From JAGQRJ01 sp041402045 (GTDB lineage: Bacteria > Planctomycetota > J058): a DNA stretch of 64,000 nt. The first letter of the stretch is position 1, and each line of letters begins with the position of its first letter. Of the stretch, positions 54,597 to 64,000 are shown piece after piece. The stretch spans positions 62,001-126,000 of the forward strand of contig JAWKSZ010000010.1 of assembly GCA_041402045.1 (NCBI GenBank). The letters run 5' to 3'. The position numbers and the translations under genes were made by a program. The notes beneath the pieces are model-generated. The model was not told where the DNA came from. It worked only from the letters and a program-made list of their open reading frames with translations, and ran no database searches.

Positions 54597-55434
54597 CTTC
54601 CTTCCTTCCTTCCTCCTTCCTTCTCGACGCGTCCCTGACTCCACGATCCTTCCTTCCTTCCATTGCACGACTCGACCTCGGCCCGATCCGGCCGAGGTCG
54701 CGTCGCGTACGGCGTGACCTGTTCCCGGGGCGATTCCGAACACTGCTGGGAACGCCGTCTGCGCGAAACTCCTGGCACAGCAGGCCTTTGCGTCCCTTTG
54801 CGTCCTTTGCGCCCTTTGCGGTGCAAGAGCATCTGCCCGCCCTGAATCGCCGCGCGCCGGGACGGTGCGCTACCAAGGAATTCCACTCACGCAGAACGGG
54901 GGCCTCCGGCAGCAAGGGCCCAGCGGGAGAACAGACCTACCTGCACAGCCTTCGTCGGCTCGACGACGTACGGGAAGCTCCGCAGACGCGAGCGCGCACC
55001 GGCCTACGGTTCAACCGTTCCTTCCTTCCTTCCTCCTTCCTTCTCGACGTCCCTGACTCACGATCCTTCCTTCCTTCCATTGCACGACTCGACCTCGGCC
55101 CGATCCGGCCGAGGTCGCGTCGCGTACGGCGTGACCTGACCCCGGGGCGATTCCGAACACTGCTGGGAACGCCGTCTGCGCGAAACTTCCTGGCACAGCA
55201 GGCCTTTGCGTCCCTTTGCGTCCTTTGCGCCCTTTGCGGTGCAAGAGCATCTGCCCGCCCTGAATCGCCGCGCGCCGGGACGGTGCGCTACCAAGGAATT
55301 CCACTCACGCAGAACGGGGGCCTCCGGCAGCAAGGGCCCAGCGGGAGAACAGACCTACCTGCACAGCCTTCGTCGGCTCGACGACGTACGGGAAGCTCCG
55401 CAGACGCGAGCGCGCACCGGCCTACGGTTCAACC
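54597..55434. repeat. 420-bp tandem duplication
   Basis: Unit 1 (54597-55016) and unit 2 (55017-55434) are nearly identical direct repeats; I see only a handful of differences, for example a two-base deletion, TTCCC to ACCCC and one inserted T. Each starts with CCTTCC tracts and carries a 9- to 10-base periodic block (TTTGCGTCCTTTGCG) and ends GGTTCAACC, which is also the outer end of the adjoining MITE-like element. Frames are open on both strands (for example minus-strand HRKGRKGRKG) but lack coding character. The flanking bases 54485-54596 show nothing else. Confidence 0.9.
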
Positions 55435-55599
55435 GCCAAGGCCGCCAGGGGGCCAAGGCTCCGCGCTGTGGGTCGAGCGACCCGGAGGGTGAGCAGGCCC
55501 CGTAGAGCGGAGCGCACCATCCTCCCTCCGCCGGCGCGGCATGCATTCGGCGGAGCCTTGGCGCCCCGGCGGCCTTGGCGGTTCTATCCTCTTTGTCCG
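55428..55599. repeat. MITE-like inverted-repeat element, copy 2
   Basis: Left arm 55428-55463 and right arm 55551-55583 are inverted repeats (TTCAACCGCCAAGG...GGCTCCG / CGGAGCC...CCTTGGCGGTTC) with about three mismatches. The arm sequence, spacing and outer tail (TTCTATCCTCTTTGTCCG) match copy 1 at 6520-6694, while the middle differs. It directly adjoins the 420-bp duplication. The sequence from 55600 to 55731 shows no further feature. Confidence 0.8.
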
Positions 55600-55731
55600 C
55601 CCACGCGTCGCCGGACACTGCGCACCCCTGCCGTAGGGGCGCGATCGGCGTCGGGGGCCTTCGCCAACGCGACCCCGTCGGACAGGGAGGGGGCACGGCG
55701 CTCCGCTCGAGGGGCAACTGTCGGGTGCCGC

Positions 55732-58162
55732 CTACAGCAGGCGGCACACCTTGCGGCCGATCCACTCCAGGACCAGGATCACGCACAGGACCATGAACAC
55801 CCACTGGTTGTCCCAGAGCTCCTCTTCCTCGCGGTTGCGGGTGGCGGCCCTCGGTCTGAGGCAGCACCTGCTCGGGAGTCGTAGATCCGTGCAGGCGCAC
55901 GAAGCGCCTGCTGCCCGAGGCGGCCGCGATCTTCTCCAGGCCCTCCTTGTCCATGCGGGGGTCCCGGAGCTCGAGGCGCGGGAGCTTGACCTCGAACACG
56001 CGGCTCGCGACCTCGTGCTCGCTGCCGAAGGCGCCGGGGTTGATCGACAGCCGGTAGGGGCCGATCTTGACCGGGGTGTAGACCCCGGTGAACTTGCCGG
56101 GCTCGGACTCGTCCTTCTGCAGGGTCAGGACCTGGGTCTCGCGGTCGGGGTGCTCCAGCTCGACCTCCTGGGTCTCGCGCCCGCGCAGCGCGTCCTCGTC
56201 GCGGATCTCGGCGCGGATCCGTACCTCCTCGCCCACGTCGTACTTCGTCTTGTCCGTGGTCACGAAGAAGCGCTTGGCTCGGGTGAAGCTCTGCAGCGAG
56301 AGGAAGCGGATCGCCTGGCTGTAGAGCTTGTAGTGGTATTTGTCGCCGACCTCGGCCCGGAAGCGCCAGCCCTCGTCGAAGCCGTACCACAGGGCCGTGC
56401 CCGCGCCGTAGCGCTGCCAGGCCATGAGCGGGAACAGGCCCTCGCTGTTGCGGGCCGTGGGGTGCACGGCGAGCACGTGGGCCTGGGGCTTCACCCGCTC
56501 GCTGCGCATGAACATGTAAAAGCTCGGCGCCCGGGTGTCCCAGAAGTCGCGGTTGCGCGCCTCGGCCTCCTCGAGCCGCAGCAGGGGCGAGTCGCGACCC
56601 TCCCGGGTCAAGCGCAGCACGTACGGTCGGCTGTAGTCGTCGCGGGCGGTGCTGTCGTCGATCACGATCGGGAGCACGTCCGCCAGCGGAGTGTTGGCGA
56701 ACGCCCGCGGGTTGGCCTGCGTGCCCGAGATCATGAACAGCCCGGCGCCCTCCTCCTTGACCGCGTCCCGGATCGCCTCGAGCGCCCCGTTGTAGAACAC
56801 GGGCTCGCCGCTCGCGGAGAACTGCGACTCCGGGCCGACGTCGCCCAGAATGATCACGTGGTAGCTCTTGAGCTCCTCGGGCGAAGGCAAGCGGCGGATC
56901 TCGGTCACGCCCTCGGTGATCGGCTGCGCCCACTCGCGGTCGGCGGAGATCAGCAGGCCCTGCACCTCCATGTGCTTGTCGCGGACCAGGCCGTTCTTGA
57001 GGAAGCGATATTCCCAGCGCGGGTAGCCCTCGACGTAGAGCACCTTGATCCGCTCGTCGATCACCCGCACCCGGCGCAGGGCGCGGTTGTTGTCGTGGGT
57101 CAGCTCCGAAGGGTCGGGCTCGATCCGCGCCTCGAGGGTGTATTCACCGGGGCGCGCGATCCGGGTGGAGAAGTCGACCTCCCACTCCAGGCGGTCGCCG
57201 CCCACGAGCCCGGTCTTCTCCTCGATCACGAGGTCGTCGAGCTTGAGCGAGACCTTGGCCTCGCGCTGCTCGGCGTAGCCCTGGGCGCGGACCACGAGGG
57301 ACACGCGCAGCACGTCCTCCGCCAGGGCCACGTCCGGCGCGCGGAAGTCGTCGATGGACAGGTCGCGCGGGGGCTCGGGGTCGCCGACGCCCACGGCGTA
57401 GATCGGCACGCCCTTGCGCCCGAAGCGCCCGGCCACCGCCGCCGAGCTCAGCCGGCCTGCGGTGTTGCGCCCGTCGGTGAACAGGATCACCCCCGCCACG
57501 CGCTCGCTGCGCACGTCGGTCAGGATCCGCTGCAGCGAGTCGCCGATCGCGGTGGCCTGCCCGTCGGGCTCCACGTCCTCGAGCCCCGCCAGGACCTCGG
57601 TCACCCGAGCCTGGAGCTCCTCGGGGGTCTCGTCGCTGCGGGTCTTGTCCAGCGCGCCCTGGGCGCGCCGCCCGGCGCTGAAGGTGTAGAGCCGCACGCG
57701 GTTGTTGCCCGCGAGGTCCTTCAAGAACTGCCCGGAGTCCTTGCGCAGCGCCTTGCGCACGCGGTCGAGGCGGTCGGTGTCCCGCAGCTGCTCGCGGGTG
57801 ATGTTCAAGGCGTTCGCGATCTTGTCCGCGAGCTCCTCGTCCTTCTCCCGGTCCTCGAAGCTCATGGAGCGCGAGGCGTCCACCGCCACCACCACCAGGC
57901 CCTCGCGGACCTCGCGGTCGATGGACTGGCTCACCGGGCGGAACAGGATCGCGACCACGAGCCCGATCGCCGCCGCGCGCAGCACGGCGAGCACGACCTT
58001 CAGCGCGCCGCGCTGGGTCTTGGGCTCGAGCAGGTAGACCATGGCCGCGAAGGCCAGGATCAGGGCCCCGACCAGGAACAGGATCCAGGGCGCCGGCAGG
58101 TTGAGGAACTTGCTCTCGACGATCCGCTCGGGGGTGTCGGCGAGGAGGAAAGCCCAGTTCAT
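55732..58162 (-). CDS. vWA-domain membrane protein with frameshifted C-terminal end
   Basis: ATG 58162 has GGAGG upstream. Two membrane segments (about 25-45 and 55-78) precede a vWA domain (VVAVDASRSMSFEDREKDEE; the MIDAS is DASRS, Arg instead of Gly). After it come CARDB/Ig-like domains and a GATase-like domain (IKVLYVEGYPRWEYRFLKNGL; YHVIILGDVGPESQF). The frame is lost near RRFVRLHGSTTPEQVLPQTEG at a GGG run (CCC at 55848-55850); one base less restores AATRNREEEELWDNQWVFMVLCVILVLEWIGRKVCRLL, a C-terminal membrane segment, and the stop at 55732. The corrected protein has about 810 residues. Family: large Bat-type vWA/GATase-1-like membrane proteins of this locus. Confidence 0.85.
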
Positions 58163-58172
58163 ATCGCGCCTC

Positions 58173-60617
58173 CTATCGCCTGCGGCGGCCGAAGATCGCC
58201 GCCAGGATCGACTCGCTCACGAGCAGCGCCAGGACCAACGCCAGGAGCTCGGGCCAGTATTCGCGTTGCCCGCCCACGCCGCCGTCGGCGGTCAGCGAGG
58301 GCACGACCTCCTCGGGCCGGATCTCACGGATCTGCACGCCCAGGGCCTCGCCCAGCTCCTGTCCGCTGAACTTGGCGAGGTTGCCCTCGCGCCCGTCCAG
58401 GGCCACGGCGAAGTAGTCGGTCTGGAACTTCTCGTTGGAGCTCTTGACCGCGTAGAACCCGGGCTCGGGCAGGCCGTCGCGGTTGAGGGTGTCGGCCTCG
58501 TCGCCGCCCTCGGTGTCGAGCTGCTCCTTGGGGAAGGTCAGCCGATACAGCTCTTCGCCGTCGACCTTCTCGGGGACGACGGAGATCTCCTCGTCCTCGG
58601 GGGTCTCGACCTGGACCTTGCTCGCGAACTCCTCCAGGCGGATGAAGCTCACGTACTGCCCGCCCACGTCGAGGTTGTGCTCGGGCCGCGCCCGCTGGGC
58701 GAGGTAGAGCACGTACTCGCGCCAGAAGATGTAGTTGAACACGTAGGGCACGAGCCGGTTCCAGTCCGCGTCGGCGCTGGTCAGCCACAGGCCCACCCGG
58801 CCCTGCCGGCCGAAGGGGCGCTCGACCAGGAGCGGGAGCCCCTGCTCCTCGGTCACCGGCGCCCCGACGTTGTCGTCGACGGTCTGGTTGACGCGGAAGG
58901 GCACCGTGCTCACCCCCGACTCGGGGAGCTTGGCCTCGAAGAAGCCGAAGATCGACGGGTCGCGGAGGTGGGTCACCATGTCCTCGTCGGTGAACAGCCC
59001 CGCCACCGGGTGCTCGCGGTCGCCCACGTGCATGACCCAGGCCGGGGCGTCCTCGTCCAGCGACGCGTCCGCGCTGGTCCCGCCCACGACCCGCACCAGC
59101 TCGGCCGGGAGCAGGCCGCGGCCCTCGCGGTAGAGGAACTCGTTGTAGGCCTTGGCGTCGACCCGCGAGCCCAGGGCGAAGATCACCGAGCGCCCGAGCT
59201 TCACGAAGTCCTCGAGCAGGGCGGAGTCCTCGGGGGAGAGCGAGGGCACGTTGGCCAGCACGACCACGTCCAGGGACTCCTGCCCCTGCGCGGCCTCGCC
59301 GCCGCTGGCCGCCGAGACGGCCTCGCTCAGCTTCTGGCCCAGCTCGGCCTCGGTGCAGGTCTCGGCGCTGATCAGGCTCTGCACGTCGTCGGAGACGCTG
59401 ATCGTGAGGTATTCGTAGAGGAAGTCGGTCTCCCCCTCCCAGTCCTCGTTGCTCGGCTCGCCGTCGACGAGCAGGACCCGCACGTGCTCGCGCACGTCGA
59501 CCACGTAGTGCCGCCAGTTGTCGACGGTCAGGGCGTCGGAGCTGAGGTGCACCGCCACCCGGTGCAGGCCCGGGGTCTCGAAGGTGTAGCTCAGCGGCTC
59601 CGCGAGCAGCTCCTCGCCGGCGGCCACCTGCAGCGACACGATCTTCTGCGGCTCGGCCTCGCCGCCCTCGAGGTCGACCTCCTCGTCCACGTCCACGAAA
59701 TACTTGAGCGTGAGGTCGCCTATGTCCTCGTTGGACCAGTTCTTGACCCGGGCCTCCACGTGACAGGGCAGGCCCCGGCCGACGACGGCCTCGCGGGTCC
59801 CCAGGCGGGTCACGCTCAGGTTCCGCGGCTGGTCGGCGCCGCAGTCGATCAGGACCAGGGTCGCGCCGAGCTCGGTCTCGAGGTCCTTCTTGGCGAGGTC
59901 GGCCAGCTTCGGCTCGAGGAGCTTGCCCTCCTCGTCCAGGAGACCCTGGCGCTGCGCGTCGGTGAGCACGAACACGGTCTTGGCCAGGGGCGGACGGCCC
60001 TCGGGGGGCCGGATCCCGTTGGGCTCGAAGCGCACGAGCATGCCCGGGAGCTGCTGCAGCACCTGACTCAGGCTCGTGCCGCGGGCGCGGGCGCCGTAGA
60101 ACAAGTCGTCGTCGAGCTCTTGCAGCAGCTCCTTGCGCCCCGCGTCGTTGGCGTTACGCGGGACCGTGCTGGCCTCGAGCCGAGCCACGTCGTCGAAGGC
60201 GCGGATCAGGACGCGGTCGCCGTCCTTGAGCGCGCCCACGATCTCCTTGGCCGCGCTGCGCGCGCGCTCGTGAGCCGTCTCCTCGGCGCTGGAGCCGACC
60301 TGGTAGCTCATGGAGTACGAGGTGTCGATCAAGACCACCACGTTCTGGGTCTTCTCGTCGGGGGAGACCTCGACCGGAGACACGGCCCGCGGGCGCGCCA
60401 GCGCCACCGCGAACGCGATCAGGATCAAGCAGCGGATCAGGAGCAGGAGCAGGTTCTCCAGGCGCAGCCGCCGCTGCTGCTTCTTGACCGCGCGCAGGAG
60501 GAAGGTCAGCGCGGCCCACTCCACCGTCCGGTAGCGGAAGCGCGAGAGCAGGAAGATGGCGATCGGCGCCGCGATCGCCAGGCCGCCCAGCATCAGGAAT
60601 GGGTTGACGAACTCCAC
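58173..60617 (-). CDS. BatA-like vWA membrane protein
   Basis: An 814-residue protein with GTG 60617 as start, two bases after the upstream stop; the longer frame to 60725 overlaps the DUF58 gene. The N-terminal BatA/aerotolerance-regulator domain is clear (FVNPFLMLGGLAIAAPIAIFLLSRFRYRTVEWAALTFL and a second membrane segment LLLLLIRCLILIAFAVALARP). A vWA domain follows (VVLIDTSYSMSY; DTSYS in place of DxSGS), then CARDB-like and GATase-like modules (VRVLLVDGEPSNEDWEGE) and a last membrane segment (YWPELLALVLALLVSESILAAIFGRRRR). It is the third gene of the moxR operon. Role by family: unclear, linked to envelope or stress functions. Confidence 0.88.
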   Translation of the reverse strand: MEFVNPFLMLGGLAIAAPIAIFLLSRFRYRTVEWAALTFLLRAVKKQQRRLRLENLLLLLIRCLILIAFAVALARPRAVSPVEVSPDEKTQNVVVLIDTSYSMSYQVGSSAEETAHERARSAAKEIVGALKDGDRVLIRAFDDVARLEASTVPRNANDAGRKELLQELDDDLFYGARARGTSLSQVLQQLPGMLVRFEPNGIRPPEGRPPLAKTVFVLTDAQRQGLLDEEGKLLEPKLADLAKKDLETELGATLVLIDCGADQPRNLSVTRLGTREAVVGRGLPCHVEARVKNWSNEDIGDLTLKYFVDVDEEVDLEGGEAEPQKIVSLQVAAGEELLAEPLSYTFETPGLHRVAVHLSSDALTVDNWRHYVVDVREHVRVLLVDGEPSNEDWEGETDFLYEYLTISVSDDVQSLISAETCTEAELGQKLSEAVSAASGGEAAQGQESLDVVVLANVPSLSPEDSALLEDFVKLGRSVIFALGSRVDAKAYNEFLYREGRGLLPAELVRVVGGTSADASLDEDAPAWVMHVGDREHPVAGLFTDEDMVTHLRDPSIFGFFEAKLPESGVSTVPFRVNQTVDDNVGAPVTEEQGLPLLVERPFGRQGRVGLWLTSADADWNRLVPYVFNYIFWREYVLYLAQRARPEHNLDVGGQYVSFIRLEEFASKVQVETPEDEEISVVPEKVDGEELYRLTFPKEQLDTEGGDEADTLNRDGLPEPGFYAVKSSNEKFQTDYFAVALDGREGNLAKFSGQELGEALGVQIREIRPEEVVPSLTADGGVGGQREYWPELLALVLALLVSESILAAIFGRRRR

Positions 60618-60619
60618 GG

Positions 60620-61530
60620 CTAGCTCAGCTTCATTCCGGAACGGGTGGCGAGGTAGCTCGTCAGCGCCACGTCGAGGGGCTGCGAGGTGTCGAGGGGCAC
60701 GTAGTCGATCCGGTCGGTGCGACACCCGTGCCGGATCTCACCCATGAACTGCTCGAGCTCTTCGAGGTAGGCCGCGCGCAGGGCCCCCGGGTCGCAGATC
60801 ACGTGCCCCAGGGCCTCGAGGCCCTCGAAGCGCGTCATGGCGTTGAAGGGGAAGGTGCGCTCGGCCACGTCGAGCACGTGGAACACGATCACCTCGTGCC
60901 GCCGGTGGCGGAAGTGCCGGAGCCCCGAGAGCACCTTCTCGGGCTCGTCCAGGAGGTCCGAGATCAGGATCACGAGGCCCTTGCGCTTGACCCGGTCGGC
61001 CATGGTGTGGAGCACCGGACCGAGGGAGGTGCGCTCCCGCGGCACCAGGTTCTCGAGCTCGGAGAGCATCAGGTTGCGGTGCGAGGGGCTCGACGCGGGG
61101 GGAATGAACTTGCGGATCTCCTCGTCGAAGGTCACGAGGCCGACCGCGTCGCGCTGGCGCAGGATCAGGTAGAGCAGCGACGCGGCGACGGTGCAGCCGT
61201 AGTCGAGCTTGCTCGGCAGGCTGGGGTCCGACTGGTAGCGCATGGACTCGGAGCCGTCGAGCAGGATCGTGGCCGTGAGGTTGGTCTCCTCCTCGTACTG
61301 CTTGATGTAGTAGCGGTCCGAGCGGGCGTAGACCTTCCAGTCGATGTGCTTGATGTCGTCGCCGGGCACGTACTCCCGGTGCTCGGCGAACTCCACCGAG
61401 AACCCGTGATAGGGGCTGCGGTGCAAGCCCGTGACGAACCCCTCCACCACCAGCCGCGCGCGAATGTCGAGGCGCGAGATCTTGGTGAGGGTCTTGGGGT
61501 CGAGGTACTTCCGGCCGACCTCGCCAGCCA

Positions 61531-61531
<1 letters not shown>
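60620..61531 (-). CDS. DUF58 domain protein
   Basis: A 303-residue protein. ATG 61531 overlaps the moxR stop by one base (TAATG). It carries the DUF58 signature GFSVEFAEHREYVPGDDIKHIDWKVYARSDRYYIKQYEEETNL (about 38-80) followed by a vWA-like fold with LLDGSESMRY at 87-96. Length is normal. DUF58 genes follow moxR in the classical MRP-type operon and their products are thought to be clients or partners of the MoxR ATPase. It is translated from the same message as moxR. Confidence 0.93.
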
Positions 61532-62586
<1,055 letters not shown>

Positions 62587-62763
62587 GGGTCCTCGCAGGG
62601 GGCTCGAGGGGGAGCCCGCGGTTTTGGGTGAGGCGCGAGTGTATCCAAGCCGAGTACGCTCGTAAAGCCAGGAGGGCGCGCGCCTTTGCGCCTCCCCGCG
62701 CAGATGGCTCCGGGGGTAGCGACGTCGTGGGTTCGCGGTAGGCTCTGGCCTTCGGAGGGTGCG

Positions 62764-64000
62764 ATGAGCAGCAAGGACTTGAGCGAGCTGGACGGCCTCA
62801 GCGCGAACGAGCTCTTCGCCGGGGCCGACGGCCTGGCGTACGACGACTTCCTGATCCTCCCCGGGCACATCGACTTCCACCACCAGGAGGTCGACCTCTC
62901 CACCCGGGTCAGCAAGAACATCGCGCTCAAGCTGCCCTTCGTGTCCTCCCCCATGGACACCGTGACAGAGCACGAGATGGCGATCCGCCTGGCCTGCCTC
63001 GGCGGACTCGGGGTGATCCACTACAACCAGGGGATCGAGGAGCAGGCCGAGGAAGTGCGCAAGGTCAAGCGCTTCGAGAACGGGTTCATCACCGACCCCG
63101 TGGTCCTCGGCCCCGACGCCACCGTCGAGGACGTGGACCGGATCAAGTCGCGCTACGGCTTCAGCGGGATCCCGGTCACCGAGAGCGGGACCCCCGGCGG
63201 GAAGCTGATCGGGATCCTCACCAACCGCGACATCGAGTTCGAGCCCGACCGCAAGCGCCCCGTGCGCGAGGTCATGACCAAGGACCTCGTGACCGGCCCC
63301 GCCGGGCTCTCGCTGGCCGACGCCAACGACCTCCTGCGCCGCTCCAAGAAGGGCAAGCTGCCCCTGGTCGACCCCCAGGGGCGCCTGGTGGCGCTGGTCA
63401 GTCGCCGCGACCTGCTGAAGAACCGCGACTACCCCGACGCGGTCAAGGACGAGCGCAAGCAGCTCCGCGTAGGCGCCGCGGTCAGCACCCGCGACGAGGA
63501 CCGCGAGCGGGTCACCGCCCTGGTCGAGGGCGGCGTCGACCTGATCGTGATCGACGCCGCGCAGGGCGACTCGATCTACGAGCTCTCGCTGCTCGAGTGG
63601 ATCAAGTCCACCCACCCCGGCGTGGACGTCATGGCCGGCAACGTGGTCACCCGCGCCCAGTGCCGCCGACTGATCGACGCGGGCGCCGACGGGCTCCGGA
63701 TCGGCATGGGCCCGGGCTCGATCTGCACCACTCAGGGCACCATGGCCGTGGGCCGCGCCCAGGCCACCGCGGTGTGGAGCTGCTCGCGGATCGCCGCCGA
63801 GCGCGGGGTCCCGCTGCTCGCCGACGGCGGGATCAGCCAGATCGGACACATCGGCAAGGCGCTGGCCCTCGGCGGCTCGGCCGTGATGATGGGCTACATG
63901 TTCGCGGGCACCGAGGAGGCGCCCGGGGAGTACTTCTACGACAACGGCGTGCGCGTGAAGCGCTACCGCGGCATGGCCTCCCTCGAGGCCATGGAGGCCG
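62764..64000 (+). CDS. guaB: IMP dehydrogenase, C-terminal part cut by window edge
   Basis: ATG 62764 with GGAGGG upstream; 412 codons visible. It catalyses NAD-dependent oxidation of IMP to XMP, the committed step to GTP. The TIM barrel starts YDDFLILPGHIDF, and SSPMDTVTE is followed by the two CBS domains (about 115-225), VMAGNVVTRAQ and the catalytic Cys321 in GSICTTQ, then LLADGGISQIGHIGKALALGG and KRYRGMASLEAM at the cut. Several stretches read more like eukaryotic than typical bacterial enzymes: RSKKGKLPLVDP, KNRDYPDAVKDERKQL, TMAVGRAQATAV and GEYFYDNGVRVKRYRG. The fold and active site are intact. Confidence 0.95.
   Translation, partial: MSSKDLSELDGLSANELFAGADGLAYDDFLILPGHIDFHHQEVDLSTRVSKNIALKLPFVSSPMDTVTEHEMAIRLACLGGLGVIHYNQGIEEQAEEVRKVKRFENGFITDPVVLGPDATVEDVDRIKSRYGFSGIPVTESGTPGGKLIGILTNRDIEFEPDRKRPVREVMTKDLVTGPAGLSLADANDLLRRSKKGKLPLVDPQGRLVALVSRRDLLKNRDYPDAVKDERKQLRVGAAVSTRDEDRERVTALVEGGVDLIVIDAAQGDSIYELSLLEWIKSTHPGVDVMAGNVVTRAQCRRLIDAGADGLRIGMGPGSICTTQGTMAVGRAQATAVWSCSRIAAERGVPLLADGGISQIGHIGKALALGGSAVMMGYMFAGTEEAPGEYFYDNGVRVKRYRGMASLEAMEA

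Noticed and set aside
54467..55333. Small ORFs containing HRKGRKGRKG in the 420-bp duplication
   Set aside because: They are translations of the periodic TTTGCGTCC block and occur identically in both copies; no ribosome site or conserved domain.

Overview
The window is a very GC-rich bacterial chromosome segment with no rRNA, tRNA, CRISPR array or integrase visible. The gene content suggests a Planctomycetota-like organism: two membrane-anchored Ser/Thr kinases, two sigma factors each coupled to a small or zinc-binding partner, a large MoxR/DUF58/BatA/vWA locus facing a DUF4175-type protein, and PQQ-propeller and prenyltransferase-repeat secreted proteins. This is an inference from gene content and base composition. 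A myxobacterial or other GC-rich lineage cannot be excluded.

Layout. 1-6.5 kb: a truncated Ser/Thr kinase, a coiled-coil lipoprotein, a nucleotidyltransferase-like protein, then a VIT/vWA protein translationally coupled to a sigma factor and a 73-residue ORF. 6.5-14 kb: a MITE-like inverted-repeat element, a frameshifted lipoprotein, a MacB-type permease, a NicO nickel/cobalt transporter with a huge His-Asp repeat, and UvrD/PcrA helicase. 14-18.8 kb: a lipoprotein, a hybrid histidine kinase, a palindrome plus structured core plus satellite array, a decayed HEAT-like gene, and an HExxH membrane protein. 18.9-21 kb: lysW-lysX-lysY, part of the carrier-protein route to lysine or arginine. 21.3-36.7 kb: a sigma-54 activator with its own candidate sigma-54 promoter, then a second very good sigma-54 promoter and a tightly overlapping operon: two TPR proteins, FleS/FleR-like two-component system, flgB, flgC, fliE-J, a MotE-like protein, fliL, fliM, fliN. 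36.7-38 kb: a repeat island with palindromes at both ends. 38-44.5 kb (mostly minus): a membrane protein whose frame runs into the repeats, a 6-TM Ser/Thr kinase, an FHA protein, a sigma/anti-sigma-like pair, and a GAF-GAF-SpoIIE phosphatase with a frameshift. 44.7-54.3 kb: PQQ propeller, prenyltransferase-repeat protein, DUF4175-type protein with an embedded PDZ, a 1030-residue Gln-rich coiled-coil protein with a Gly-Gln-Gln tract, and a Gln-rich secreted protein. 54.3-55.7 kb: terminator, 420-bp tandem duplication and a second MITE-like element. 55.7-62.6 kb (minus): moxR, DUF58, BatA/vWA and a second vWA membrane protein. 62.8 kb to the end: a eukaryote-like IMP dehydrogenase, truncated by the window.

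The most unusual signals are: (i) a 65-nt double-hairpin core found twice (16.6 kb plus, 37.9 kb minus), whose stems differ by compensatory changes and which each time lies between a long gene-end palindrome and a satellite array; (ii) palindromes whose arm includes the gene's own stop codon; (iii) two copies of a roughly 170-bp MITE-like element; and (iv) six apparent one-base indels, all in G/C runs of 3-4, which may be assembly errors and should be resolved before any gene is called dead.
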